NCBI GenBank assembly: GCA_035689185.1
Contig: DASSLY010000078.1
Location: 124,001-188,000 of the forward strand
Direction: 5' to 3'
Length of the DNA: 64,000 bases
Source: DASSLY01 sp035689185
Lineage (GTDB): Bacteria; Actinomycetota; Actinomycetes; Actinomycetales; Dermatophilaceae
How positions within the stretch are numbered: the stretch's first letter is position 1; each line of letters begins with the position of its first letter. Position numbers and translations under genes: made by a program. The notes below the pieces were generated by a model. The model searched no databases. It was given only the letters and a program-made list of their open reading frames with translations, and was not told the DNA's origin. Shown piece after piece: positions 42,913 through 53,125 of this stretch.

Positions 42913-43536
42913 GTGCTCCGGAGGTCGGCGTTCAAACCGTTCCGGGCCTTCGCGCCCATGTTCGCCTCGGGGCCCGGCGGCAAGGACGGGCCGGGTTGGT
43001 ACCTCGCGCTCCTGAACTGGTCCTATGACGGTGCCGCGGCGGTCGGCGTCGTGCGGACGTGTCTCGACCGCTCCCGCGACCGTCCGGGCGACACCGCGAA
43101 CCTGCTGCTCATGGACGACTGGCGCCCGCAGCTCGTCGGCTGTGTCGCGCTCCTGATCGCCGACCCCGCCGACCGAGCGGTGGGCGAGCTCCTCCAAGCC
43201 ATCCGCCGTGGCTCCTGGATCGCACCGCAGCTGCTCGCCACCGCCGCGCTCGCATGCCCGGCCGGTTGGGAGGCTGACGTCGCCGCCGACGTCCTCGAGC
43301 GAGGCGATTCCAAGGCTGCGGCCGCCTTCGTCGCCGTCTCGTCCTCGGTCCCCCCCGAGCTGCAGGCCCTCGCCGCCGCCGACGATGAGGGCGGCGCCGA
43401 GATCGTCCGGCAGTGGCACACTTGCCTGGCCTCGGCGCTCGACGAGGCCGGGATCGGCCGGGCGTGGCCGGCCCCGCAGGATCGAGAGCCATGGCAGATG
43501 GGTCCGGATGACGATCCGCATCTGCGCGAGTTGTAG
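42913..43536 (+). CDS. Hypothetical protein, possibly alpha-helical repeat
   Basis: 207-aa protein of unknown function. The sequence is mostly helical (WYLALLNWSYDGAAAVGVVR, VGELLQAIRRGSWIAPQLLA, AADVLERGDSKAAAAFVAVS), suggesting a HEAT-like or solenoid fold. It has no signal peptide or known motif. The start is GTG at 42913. GC content is slightly lower than in the neighbours and it is the only gene of this type here, so it may be a more recent acquisition; that is inference. Confidence 0.6.
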   Translation: MLRRSAFKPFRAFAPMFASGPGGKDGPGWYLALLNWSYDGAAAVGVVRTCLDRSRDRPGDTANLLLMDDWRPQLVGCVALLIADPADRAVGELLQAIRRGSWIAPQLLATAALACPAGWEADVAADVLERGDSKAAAAFVAVSSSVPPELQALAAADDEGGAEIVRQWHTCLASALDEAGIGRAWPAPQDREPWQMGPDDDPHLREL

Positions 43537-43649
43537 GCGGTCATGTCCGACGCCGGAACCCTCCTCTCCCCGTCACGCCGGAACTCGGCCCCCTGGTGTG
43601 GTGCGGCCGTGCACCGGGCACGAAGGGGGGTACAGCGAGAGGAGAGCTC

Positions 43650-44843
43650 ATGCGAGCTGTCGCCTGGCACGGCGTCGAGGACGTCCGTGTCGACACCGTC
43701 CCCGATCCGGTCCTGCGCGAGCCCACCGACGCCATCGTCCGACTGACGTCGACGGCCATCTGCGGGTCCGACCTCCACCTCTACCGGCTGCTCCCGATGT
43801 TCATGGAGGAGGGCGACATCCTGGGCCACGAGCCCATGGGCATCGTCGAGGAGGTCGGCGCCGACGTGCACCACATCGCCCCCGGCGACCGGGTCGTGAT
43901 CCCGTTCAACATCAGCTGCGGCGACTGCTACATGTGCGACCTCCAGCTGTACGCCCAGTGCGAGACGACCCAGTCCCACGAGTTCGACAAGGGCGGCGCC
44001 CTGTTCGGCTACACCAAGCTCTACGGCCACGTGCCCGGCGCCCAGGCCGAGCTGCTGCGGGTGCCACAGGCCCACTTCGGGCCCGTCAAGGTGCCGCACG
44101 GCCCGCCCGACGAGCGCTTCCTGTTCCTGTCGGACGTGCTGCCGACGGCCTGGCAGGCGGTGGCCTTCGCCGACGTACCGAAGGGCGGCTCGGTCGCCGT
44201 GCTCGGCCTGGGCCCGATCGGGCAGATGTGCGTCCGCATCGCCCGCCAGCAGGACGTGGTCCAGGTCGTCGGCGTCGACCTGGTGCCCGAACGGCTGGAC
44301 ATGGCGCGCCGCCACGGGATCGAGGTCGTCGACTGGACCGACGGCGGCGATCCCGAGGCGGTGGCCGCCGACATCCGGGCGCGCGCGGGAAGGCGCGGCC
44401 CCGACGCCGTCATCGACGCCGTCGGGCTCGAGGCGCACGGCTCGCCGGTCGCGGCCGCCGCCCAGGCGCTGGCCGGGAAGCTGCCCAAGCGGGTGGCGGC
44501 ACCGTTCGCCGAGAAGGCGGGCATCGACCGGCTGGCGGCCCTTCGCACCGCCATCTCGGCGGTGCGCCGCGGCGGCACGGTGTCGATCGTCGGCGTGTAC
44601 GGCGGCGGCGCCGACCCGCTGCCGATGACGCAGCTGTTCGACAAGGGCGTGCAGATCCGCATGGGCCAGGCCCACGTGAAGCGGTGGATCGACGAACTGC
44701 TGCCCTGCGTCCTCGACGACGCCGACCCGCTGGCGACCGCCGACCTCACCACCCACACGCTGCCCCTCGAGGACGCGCCCCGCGGCTACGAGCTGTTCCA
44801 GAAGAAGCAGCAGGGGGCGATCAAGGTGGTCCTGAAGCCGTGA
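43650..44843 (+). CDS. Zinc-dependent alcohol dehydrogenase (MDR family)
   Basis: 397-aa medium-chain dehydrogenase. Catalytic zinc ligands are in AICGSDLH and GHEPMG; the structural zinc site is the four-cysteine loop SCGDCYMCDLQLYAQC. The NAD-binding motif is VLGLGPIGQMCVRIA. Length and loop structure resemble glutathione-independent formaldehyde dehydrogenase and related threonine-dehydrogenase-like enzymes, but the substrate cannot be fixed. The ATG at 43650 follows gagaggag. The epimerase gene overlaps it by four bases. Confidence 0.9.
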   Translation: MRAVAWHGVEDVRVDTVPDPVLREPTDAIVRLTSTAICGSDLHLYRLLPMFMEEGDILGHEPMGIVEEVGADVHHIAPGDRVVIPFNISCGDCYMCDLQLYAQCETTQSHEFDKGGALFGYTKLYGHVPGAQAELLRVPQAHFGPVKVPHGPPDERFLFLSDVLPTAWQAVAFADVPKGGSVAVLGLGPIGQMCVRIARQQDVVQVVGVDLVPERLDMARRHGIEVVDWTDGGDPEAVAADIRARAGRRGPDAVIDAVGLEAHGSPVAAAAQALAGKLPKRVAAPFAEKAGIDRLAALRTAISAVRRGGTVSIVGVYGGGADPLPMTQLFDKGVQIRMGQAHVKRWIDELLPCVLDDADPLATADLTTHTLPLEDAPRGYELFQKKQQGAIKVVLKP

Positions 44844-45904
44844 AGGTCGTCGTCACCGGCGCCTCCGGGAACGTTGGGACGAGCGTGGTCTCCGCCCTCG
44901 CCGCCGACCCGGACGTCACCGAGATCGTGGGCATCGCCCGCCGACCGTGGGCGTGGCGCGCGCCGAAGCTGCGCAGCCTCGCCCTCGACGTGAGTCGTGA
45001 CGACCTCGCCGGCGCGTTCGCGGGCGCCGACGCCGTCGTCCACCTCGCCTGGCTGTTCCAGCCGGCGCGGGATCCGCTGACGACGTGGCGGAACAACGTG
45101 CTCGGCAGCCTCCGGGTGTTCGACGCCGCCGCTTCGGCGAACGTCGAGGCGCTCGTCCACGCGTCCTCGGTCGGGACCTACTCGCCGGGGCCGCCGGACG
45201 GACGGCCCGTCGACGAGTCGTGGCCCACCCACTCGATGCCGACGGCCGCCTACGGCCGGGAGAAGGCGTACCTGGAGCGGGCCCTCGACGCCTTCGAACT
45301 GGCCCATCCGGCGATGCGCGTCGTGCGCCTCCGACCGTGCTTCATCTTCAAGGCCGAGTCGGCGGCCTCGCAGCGCCGCCTGTTCGCCGGGCCGTTGCTG
45401 CCGGCCCGGCTGGTGGGGGGCAAGCGGGTGCCGGTCGTGCCCGACGTGCCCGGCCTGGCGTTCCAGGCGATCCACTCGGCCGACGCTGCCGAGGGGTACC
45501 GGCTCGCGGTCAAGCAGCCGGTTCGGGGCCCGTTCAACCTGGCTGCCGACCCGGTGCTCACGCCCAAGGAGCTGGGCCGGGTGTTCGGGGCGCCGACGGT
45601 GCGGGTGCCGGCGCGCCTGATGCTGGCCGGCCTCAGGCTCGCCTTCGCCGCCCGGCTGGTGCCGGCCCCGCCCTCCCTCCTCCGCCTGTTCCTCGAGCTT
45701 CCCCTGCTGGACGCGTCGAGGGCCCGCACCGAGCTGGGCTGGACGCCGGCCCGTTCCGGCGTCGAGGCCATGGAGGCCGTGCTCGAGGGATGGCGGGAAC
45801 GGGTCGACGCGCCCACACCGCCCCTCGCGCTGCACGCCGGCGGGCCCCTTCGAGCCGAGGAGATCGCCACCGGCGTCGGCGCGCGCGACGCCGCCGCCGG
45901 GTAG
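44840..45904 (+). CDS. NAD-dependent epimerase/dehydratase (extended SDR)
   Basis: 354-aa extended short-chain dehydrogenase. Cofactor motif: VVTGASGNVGTSVVSALA; catalytic YxxxK as AAYGREKAYLE; the upstream serine in VHASSVGTYSPG. The GTG start overlaps the dehydrogenase stop (GTGA). It may act on a nucleotide sugar or other alcohol/ketone in the same pathway as the preceding enzyme. The C-terminal region continues about 50 residues past the SDR fold. Confidence 0.88.
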   Translation: MKVVVTGASGNVGTSVVSALAADPDVTEIVGIARRPWAWRAPKLRSLALDVSRDDLAGAFAGADAVVHLAWLFQPARDPLTTWRNNVLGSLRVFDAAASANVEALVHASSVGTYSPGPPDGRPVDESWPTHSMPTAAYGREKAYLERALDAFELAHPAMRVVRLRPCFIFKAESAASQRRLFAGPLLPARLVGGKRVPVVPDVPGLAFQAIHSADAAEGYRLAVKQPVRGPFNLAADPVLTPKELGRVFGAPTVRVPARLMLAGLRLAFAARLVPAPPSLLRLFLELPLLDASRARTELGWTPARSGVEAMEAVLEGWRERVDAPTPPLALHAGGPLRAEEIATGVGARDAAAG

Positions 45905-45922
45905 ACAGGCCACCATGAGGGC

Positions 45923-48900
45923 GTGCAGGCGTTGCGGGTGCGCGTGCTGGGCGCGCTGGAGGTCGACGGCATCGAGCCGTCGGCGGTCGGCCGGCGCCAG
46001 GTGCGCACGCTCCTCCGCATCCTGGCCGTCGAGGCGCCCCACCCCGTCGCCACCGACACGCTGATCGACCGGATCTGGGGCGACGACCCGCCCGGGCGGG
46101 CCGCCGAGCAGGTCGCCGTGCTGGCCAGCCGGCTGCGGGCGGTGGTCGGCGCCGATCGGGTCGAGCGCACCGACGCCGGCTACGCCCTGCACGCCGACTG
46201 GACCGACCTCGCCGCACTCGAGGAGTACGCCGCCGAGGCGACCCGCCGTCTGGAGGACGGCGCGCCCGGCGCCGCCCGGGCGGCGGCGGCGGCGGGGCTG
46301 GCCCTCCTCCGCGGACCGCTGCTGGCGGACGAGCCCGACCCCTGGTGGGCGCAGCCCCACCGGGCGCGGGTCGAGGCCACCGTGGCCCGGCTGGCCCGCA
46401 CCGGGGCGGCGGCGGCCATGGCGGCCGGCGACTGGCGAGGGGCGGCCGACGCCGCCCACCTGGCCCGGCTGCGGCTGCCCCACGACGAGGACCTCCTGCG
46501 CACCGAGATGGAGGCCCTGGCCCGCGCCGGAAGTCCCGCCGCCGCCCTGAGCACCTACGCCGCCGCCCGGGCCGTCCTCGCCGAGGACCTCGGCGTCAGC
46601 CCCGACGCCGCCACCGAGGCGCTGCACACCGCCATCCTCCAGGGGCACGTCCCCGGCGGTCCGGCGGCCGGCGCACCGGCGGCGCCACCGGGGCGCGGGC
46701 CGGTCCTCGACACCCTGGACCGCCTCCTCGCCGACGCCGGCCGCGGCCGGGGCGGGCTGTGCGTGGTCGAGGGCGAGGCGGGAATCGGCAAGTCGACCGT
46801 GCTGGCGGCCTGGCGGGAACGGGCCCGGGCCGGCGGTGCCGCCGCCGTCGACGTCGCCGCCACCGAGCTCGGGCGGGCGCTGCCGCTGCAGCCGCTTCTC
46901 GACCTCCTCGAGGCCCTGGTGCGCGACGCCGGGTCGCCCGACGCCGCCCTGGGCGACGACGCCCGGGTCCTGCGCCCGTTGCTCGGGACCTCCCACCGCC
47001 AGGCGCCGCAGGCCGACCTGGGCACCCTCGCCGACAGCGGCGCCGGCCAGGCCGTGCTCTTCGCCGCCATCCTCGCCGTACTCCGGCGGCGGGCCGAGAG
47101 CACCGCCCTCGCCGTCACCGTCGACGATCTCCACTTCGCCGACGCCTCCACGATGGCGTGGCTCGGCTATGCGGCCCGGCGGCTGGACGGGTCCGGTGTC
47201 GCCATCGTCGCCGCGCGCCGGGTCGAGGAGGGGACGGCCCTGCCCGGCGTCCCCGTCGTGGATCTCGGGCCCCTCGACCTGGACGCCACGACGGAGGTCG
47301 TCGGCGCCGGCCTGGCCGTCGCCCTCCACCGGCGGAGCGGGGGGCACCCCCTCTTCCTGGTGGAGCTGGCCTCCGCCGACCCGACCGGCGTCCTGCCGGG
47401 CACCATCCGCGACGCCGTCCGGGAGCGCTGCGCCCGGGCCGGGCCCGCCGGCCCGACCCTCCAGGCGGCCGCCGTCATCGGGCCCACGGTCGACCTCGAC
47501 CTGCTGGCCGCTGTGACCGGCACCGGTCCACGCGACCTGCTCGACCACCTCGAGGAGGGCGTGCGGCGCCGGCTCCTGGTGGAGGACGGGCCGGTGTTCG
47601 CCTTCCGCCACCTGCTCCTGCGCGACGCCCTGGCGGCGACGATGAGCGGGTCGCGCGCCGCGTTCCTGCACCGGGAGGCGGCCCGGGCGCTGGCGGCGCG
47701 CGACGGTGCCGACCCGGTCACCGTGGCCCATCACGCCAGAGAGGGAGGCGACCCCGAGCTGGCTTCCCGGATGCTGGTGCGGGCGTCGCGCACGGCGACG
47801 GCCCGCTTCGACCACCAGGAGGCCCTGCGCCTCCTCGACGACGCCGTCGCCCTCGACGACACGGCCGCCGCCCGGCTCGAGCGGGCGCGGGTCCTCCTCA
47901 TGGCCGGCGACTACGGGGCAGGCGACGCCGACGTGGACGCCGCCGCCCGGCTGGGCGCCGGCGGCCAGGCCCTCGAGGTCGCCGCCTGGTCGGCGCACCT
48001 CCAGCGCCGCTTCGCCGACGCCCTCCGCCTGGCCGACGAGGGAGCGGCCACGGCTGGCGACCCGGACGTGCAGGCCGGCTGCTCCGCCCTCGGCGGGTGG
48101 GTGTCGCTGGTCACCGGCGATCTCGACGGGGCGGCCCGGCGGCTCGAAGCGGCGGGCCCCGGTGGCAGCGCTCCCCTCGCCGGCGTGTGGCGCGGGTGGC
48201 TCCTCGTCAACCGGGGCGACCCCGAGCGGGCGCTGCGCCACCTCGACCAGGCGGGCGGCGCGCCGGGCGCCGGCGACCGCTATCCCCATGCCTACGCGCT
48301 CATGGCCCGCGCCCTCGCCGCCGGCATGGCCGGCCGGCCCGACGTCGCCCTCGCCGCCGTCGACGCCCTGGAGCTGGAGATCGGCCGTACGGGCGCCCAC
48401 CGCTGGCGACCCCGGCCCCTCAACCTGCGGGGGTGGGTGCTGCGCAACCTCGGCGCCGGCGAGGAGGGCGACGAGCTGACCCGGGCCGCCGTCGAGGCCG
48501 CCCGGGCCGCCGGCCTGGCCGAACCGCTGGCCAACGGCCTCCTCGACCTGGCCACGAGCCGCCTGCTCGGTGGGGACCCGGCGGCGGCGGCCGCCCTCGT
48601 CGACGAGGCCGCCGGCCTGGGCGACGCCGAGCAGGCCTTCGGCTGGCGCCACCGCCTCCGCGGGCGCCTCCTGCGGGCCCGGGCCGACCTGGCCGCCGGC
48701 GCTCCTGCGGCGGCCGCCGCCGGCGCTGCCGCCCTCGCCGCCGACGCCGCCGCGGTCGGTGCCGCCCGCTACGAGGTCCAGGCCCGCCTGGTGGCGGCGA
48801 CGGCGTGTGCCGGGCTGGGCGATCCCGTGGATCTCGACCAGGTCGAGGCGCGGCTGGACGCCCTCGACCGCGTGGCCGGCCTCGAGGGCTGGTGGATCAC

Positions 48901-49033
48901 CGCCGAGGTGGCCGCCGCCCTGAAGGTGGACCGCTGGGCGGACCGGGCCCGGCTGCGCGTCGGAACCCTGCTGCCCCTCGCCGGCCCCTACCGCGACCAC
49001 CTCGCCGCCTTTGCGAACCGCCGCCTTTCCTGA
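45923..49033 (+). CDS. SARP-type regulator with AAA ATPase and TPR-like repeats
   Basis: 1036-aa regulator. Residues 1-90 are an OmpR-like DNA-binding domain of SARP type (LRVRVLGALEVDGIEPSAVG, then QVRTLLRILAV) followed by a bacterial transcriptional activation domain (residues about 95-245). An ATPase region has Walker A GEAGIGKSTVLAAW and a Walker B-like VDDLHFADAST. The C-terminal 450 residues are helical, TPR-like. There is no LuxR HTH at the C-terminus. It starts with GTG 18 bp after the epimerase gene and may regulate the neighbouring dehydrogenase, epimerase and cupin; this is inferred from position. Confidence 0.85.
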   Translation: MQALRVRVLGALEVDGIEPSAVGRRQVRTLLRILAVEAPHPVATDTLIDRIWGDDPPGRAAEQVAVLASRLRAVVGADRVERTDAGYALHADWTDLAALEEYAAEATRRLEDGAPGAARAAAAAGLALLRGPLLADEPDPWWAQPHRARVEATVARLARTGAAAAMAAGDWRGAADAAHLARLRLPHDEDLLRTEMEALARAGSPAAALSTYAAARAVLAEDLGVSPDAATEALHTAILQGHVPGGPAAGAPAAPPGRGPVLDTLDRLLADAGRGRGGLCVVEGEAGIGKSTVLAAWRERARAGGAAAVDVAATELGRALPLQPLLDLLEALVRDAGSPDAALGDDARVLRPLLGTSHRQAPQADLGTLADSGAGQAVLFAAILAVLRRRAESTALAVTVDDLHFADASTMAWLGYAARRLDGSGVAIVAARRVEEGTALPGVPVVDLGPLDLDATTEVVGAGLAVALHRRSGGHPLFLVELASADPTGVLPGTIRDAVRERCARAGPAGPTLQAAAVIGPTVDLDLLAAVTGTGPRDLLDHLEEGVRRRLLVEDGPVFAFRHLLLRDALAATMSGSRAAFLHREAARALAARDGADPVTVAHHAREGGDPELASRMLVRASRTATARFDHQEALRLLDDAVALDDTAAARLERARVLLMAGDYGAGDADVDAAARLGAGGQALEVAAWSAHLQRRFADALRLADEGAATAGDPDVQAGCSALGGWVSLVTGDLDGAARRLEAAGPGGSAPLAGVWRGWLLVNRGDPERALRHLDQAGGAPGAGDRYPHAYALMARALAAGMAGRPDVALAAVDALELEIGRTGAHRWRPRPLNLRGWVLRNLGAGEEGDELTRAAVEAARAAGLAEPLANGLLDLATSRLLGGDPAAAAALVDEAAGLGDAEQAFGWRHRLRGRLLRARADLAAGAPAAAAAGAAALAADAAAVGAARYEVQARLVAATACAGLGDPVDLDQVEARLDALDRVAGLEGWWITAEVAAALKVDRWADRARLRVGTLLPLAGPYRDHLAAFANRRLS

Positions 49034-49039
49034 CTGCTC

Positions 49040-49058
49040 CTTGCCACGTCGTGGCAAG
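49040..49058. promoter_or_regulatory. 19-bp palindrome CTTGCCACG-T-CGTGGCAAG
   Basis: Perfect 9-bp arms around a single base. It lies 6 bp after the SARP stop and 75 bp before the cupin ATG. Too compact for a normal hairpin loop and without a T-tract, it looks like an operator for a dimeric regulator, perhaps controlling the cupin gene. Confidence 0.6.
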
Positions 49059-49133
49059 CGGACGGCAACCGGGGTCGTCCATCCTCCCTGCATCGCCACC
49101 GGGTGGTCCGGGCAGGAGCGAGAGGAGACGACG

Positions 49134-49487
49134 ATGAGCGCAGCGGAGCAGAAGACCTTCGGCGAGCCGGACGAGACCAGGACCTTCCCCAACGGCCGCG
49201 TCGACCTGATCAAGATCGGCAATGCGGAGATCGGCCAGCTGACCCTGGAGCCCGGGTGGAAGTGGTCGCAGGACGTGAAGCCCATCGCCGGCACGCACCT
49301 GTGCGAGGCGCCCCACTTCCAGTACCACCTCAAGGGCACGCTGCACATCCTGATGGGCGACGGCACCGAGTTCGACGCCGTGCCCGGCGACGTCACCGCC
49401 CTTCCCCAGGGCCACGACGCGTGGGTGGTGGGTGACGAGCCCGTCGTCGTCGTCGACTGGTGGGGCGCCTCGAACTACGCCCGCTAG
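49134..49487 (+). CDS. Cupin-domain protein
   Basis: 117-aa single-domain cupin. The barrel motifs are visible as GWKWSQDVKP, HFQYHLKGTLHILMGDGTEF and PGDVTALPQGHDAWVVGDEP. One usual His of the first metal-binding motif appears changed, so metal binding is uncertain. It may be a small enzyme or sensor. The ATG follows gagaggag. The palindrome upstream and the adjacent SARP gene suggest regulation. Confidence 0.85.
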   Translation: MSAAEQKTFGEPDETRTFPNGRVDLIKIGNAEIGQLTLEPGWKWSQDVKPIAGTHLCEAPHFQYHLKGTLHILMGDGTEFDAVPGDVTALPQGHDAWVVGDEPVVVVDWWGASNYAR

Positions 49488-49531
49488 GTTTCGCCTCGCA
49501 AGCGGAGCGTGCTCGGCGAGTTTGACGTGCC
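49488..49531. repeat. 44-bp dispersed repeat, copy B
   Basis: Begins at the base after the cupin stop codon and matches 39460-39504 with only three differences. The inverted repeat here is GCAAGC-gga-GCGTGC, imperfect. Lies between the cupin and DEAD-box helicase 3' ends. Confidence 0.6.
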
Positions 49532-49636
49532 GCCCTCCGGCTGGCTGGTCTCGCCTGCGGCTCGCTCGCCGGTTCGTCGGCGCTCAGGCCGCCGTGGGCG
49601 CCTGCGGCGCCGTGCACGGCCGCCGGCGAAATGCGG

Positions 49637-50848
49637 CTATCGGGTGCGCCGGCCTCCGGCCACCGCCGCCGGCGGAGCCGGCTCCGGCACGGACTCGGCG
49701 GGGTCCCAGGCGGCCAGGTCGGCCAGCCGCTTGTCGTTGGAGAACACCTCGACGAGCGGCTGGCGGACCCCGATGCGCTTCTGCAGGCGCTCGACCTCGA
49801 GCTCCTGATCCCAGAGCACGAGGGTGGCCACCACGCCCTCCTCGCCGGCCCGGGCGGTGCGCCCGGAGCGGTGGAGGTAGGCCTTGTGGTCCTCGGGCGG
49901 GTCGTAGTGGACGACCACGTCGATCCCCTCGACGTGGATGCCGCGGGCCGCCACGTCGGTGGCCACCAGCACCGGCAGCTTGCCGTCGGTGAAGTCCTGG
50001 AGCGCCCGCTCCCGCTGCTGCTGGCGCAGGTCGCCGTGCAGGACGCCGACCTTCAGTCCCTCGCGCTGGAGTTGAAGGGCCAGCCGGTCGGCGCCCCGCT
50101 TGGTGCGGGCGAACACCAGCGTGCGCTGCTGGCCGCGGGCGATGGCCGCCGCGACCTTGGGCTTGTCCATCTGGTGGACCTTGAGGAAGCGGTGCTCCAT
50201 CTCCTCCACCGTCGTCTGCTCCGACGCCACCTCGTGGCGCACCGGGTCGCGAAGGTAGGTGCGCACGACGTGGTCGACGTCGCCGTCGAGCGTGGCCGAG
50301 AACAGCAGGGTCTGGTGGTCCGCCTGGATGCGGCGCAGGAACCACTCGACCTGCGGGAGGAAGCCCATGTCGGCCATGCGGTCGGCCTCGTCGAGCACCA
50401 CGTGGCGCACGTTGGCCACGTTCACCGTGCCCCTCTCCCCCAGGTCGATGAGCCGGCCGGGGGTGGCGATGACGATGTCGGCCCCCTTCGACACCTGCTT
50501 CACCTGGCGGTCCATGCTGGCGCCGCCGTAGACGGCGACGACCCGCCGGCCCCGCACCGCGGCCAGCGGGGCCAGGACGCCGGCGACCTGCACCGCCAGT
50601 TCCCGTGTGGGCACGAGGACGAGGGAGTCGGGCTCGCCTGGGGGCGACGGGCGGCTGCGCTCCAGGAGGGCGAGGCCGAAGGCCAGGGTCTTGCCCGAGC
50701 CGGTCTTGGCCTTCCCGCACACGTCGCGGCCGGCCAGGGCGTCGGCGAGGGTGAGGGCCTGGATGGGGAAGGGCTCCACGATGCCCTGCTCGGCGAGGGC
50801 GGCCACCAGGTCAGGGGCCACGCCGAGCGCGGCGAACGTCGTCTGCAA
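49637..50848 (-). CDS. DEAD-box RNA helicase
   Basis: 403-aa ATP-dependent RNA helicase. All core motifs are present: Q motif region PFPIQALTLADALAG, motif I AKTGSGKT, Ia PTRELA, Ib TPGR, II LDEADRM, III SAT, IV-VI VFARTKRGADRL, VATDVAARGI and HRSGRTARAG. I chose the TTG at 50848 (LQTTFAALGV) because gaggag lies 10 nt upstream and the residues before it in frame are Arg/Ser/Pro-rich and not conserved. A long leader region upstream is usual for cold-inducible helicases of this family. Role: RNA unwinding or ribosome assembly. Confidence 0.93.
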   Translation of the reverse strand: MQTTFAALGVAPDLVAALAEQGIVEPFPIQALTLADALAGRDVCGKAKTGSGKTLAFGLALLERSRPSPPGEPDSLVLVPTRELAVQVAGVLAPLAAVRGRRVVAVYGGASMDRQVKQVSKGADIVIATPGRLIDLGERGTVNVANVRHVVLDEADRMADMGFLPQVEWFLRRIQADHQTLLFSATLDGDVDHVVRTYLRDPVRHEVASEQTTVEEMEHRFLKVHQMDKPKVAAAIARGQQRTLVFARTKRGADRLALQLQREGLKVGVLHGDLRQQQRERALQDFTDGKLPVLVATDVAARGIHVEGIDVVVHYDPPEDHKAYLHRSGRTARAGEEGVVATLVLWDQELEVERLQKRIGVRQPLVEVFSNDKRLADLAAWDPAESVPEPAPPAAVAGGRRTR

Positions 50849-51168
50849 GCGGGAACAGCTCCTCTGTGTCGGGTCGGGCCGTGCCTCGACGCCCGGCTGC
50901 CGCAGGGAGCTGGAAGAGGGTGAGCCCGCGGACTGCGCACCCTGCGCTGCCCGCGCCACCCAGGATACTCGCACTCCGGCGGTACCGGGGTGGACAGGGC
51001 GGTACGCACCTGCGCGGGACCTGACCACCTTCTTGCGAACTAGACACCCGTCCGGGACCTTCGTCACCTCCGTGTGAACTTCAGGCGAGTTGCTTCAATA
51101 CGCCGAGTTCGGTGCCGACGAAGAACGGGAAGGTGAGACGCCGACTCGCCTCAGAAAGGCCCGGACCC
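50849..51168. other. 320-bp divergent region between helicase and ftsH
   Basis: No credible gene. Contains the leader of the helicase (with gaggag site near 50859-50864) and the leader of ftsH. A TATCCT-like box can be read on the minus strand near 50966. I could not define complete promoters. Confidence 0.5.
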
Positions 51169-53028
<1,860 letters not shown>

Positions 53029-53039
53029 TCCTTCCCCTG

Positions 53040-53064
53040 GCGGAGGGACCTTCGGTCCCTCCGC
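53040..53064. terminator. Hairpin after ftsH
   Basis: Perfect 11-bp inverted repeat GCGGAGGGACC / GGTCCCTCCGC around a 3-nt loop, starting 11 bp after the ftsH stop. No T-tract follows, as is usual for actinobacterial terminators. Because the stem is symmetrical it could act in either direction. Confidence 0.75.
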
Positions 53065-53125
53065 AAAGGGACGATCGGCCCGATGGCCGGGCACCCGGCT
53101 GCGTCACGATCCGAGCGGGAGGTGC

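Noticed and set aside
44786..49396. Very long open frame on the minus strand opposite the epimerase, SARP and cupin genes
   Set aside because: The protein is Gly/Arg/His/Pro-rich with no domain, and exactly covers well-supported genes on the other strand. Such shadow frames are expected at this GC content.
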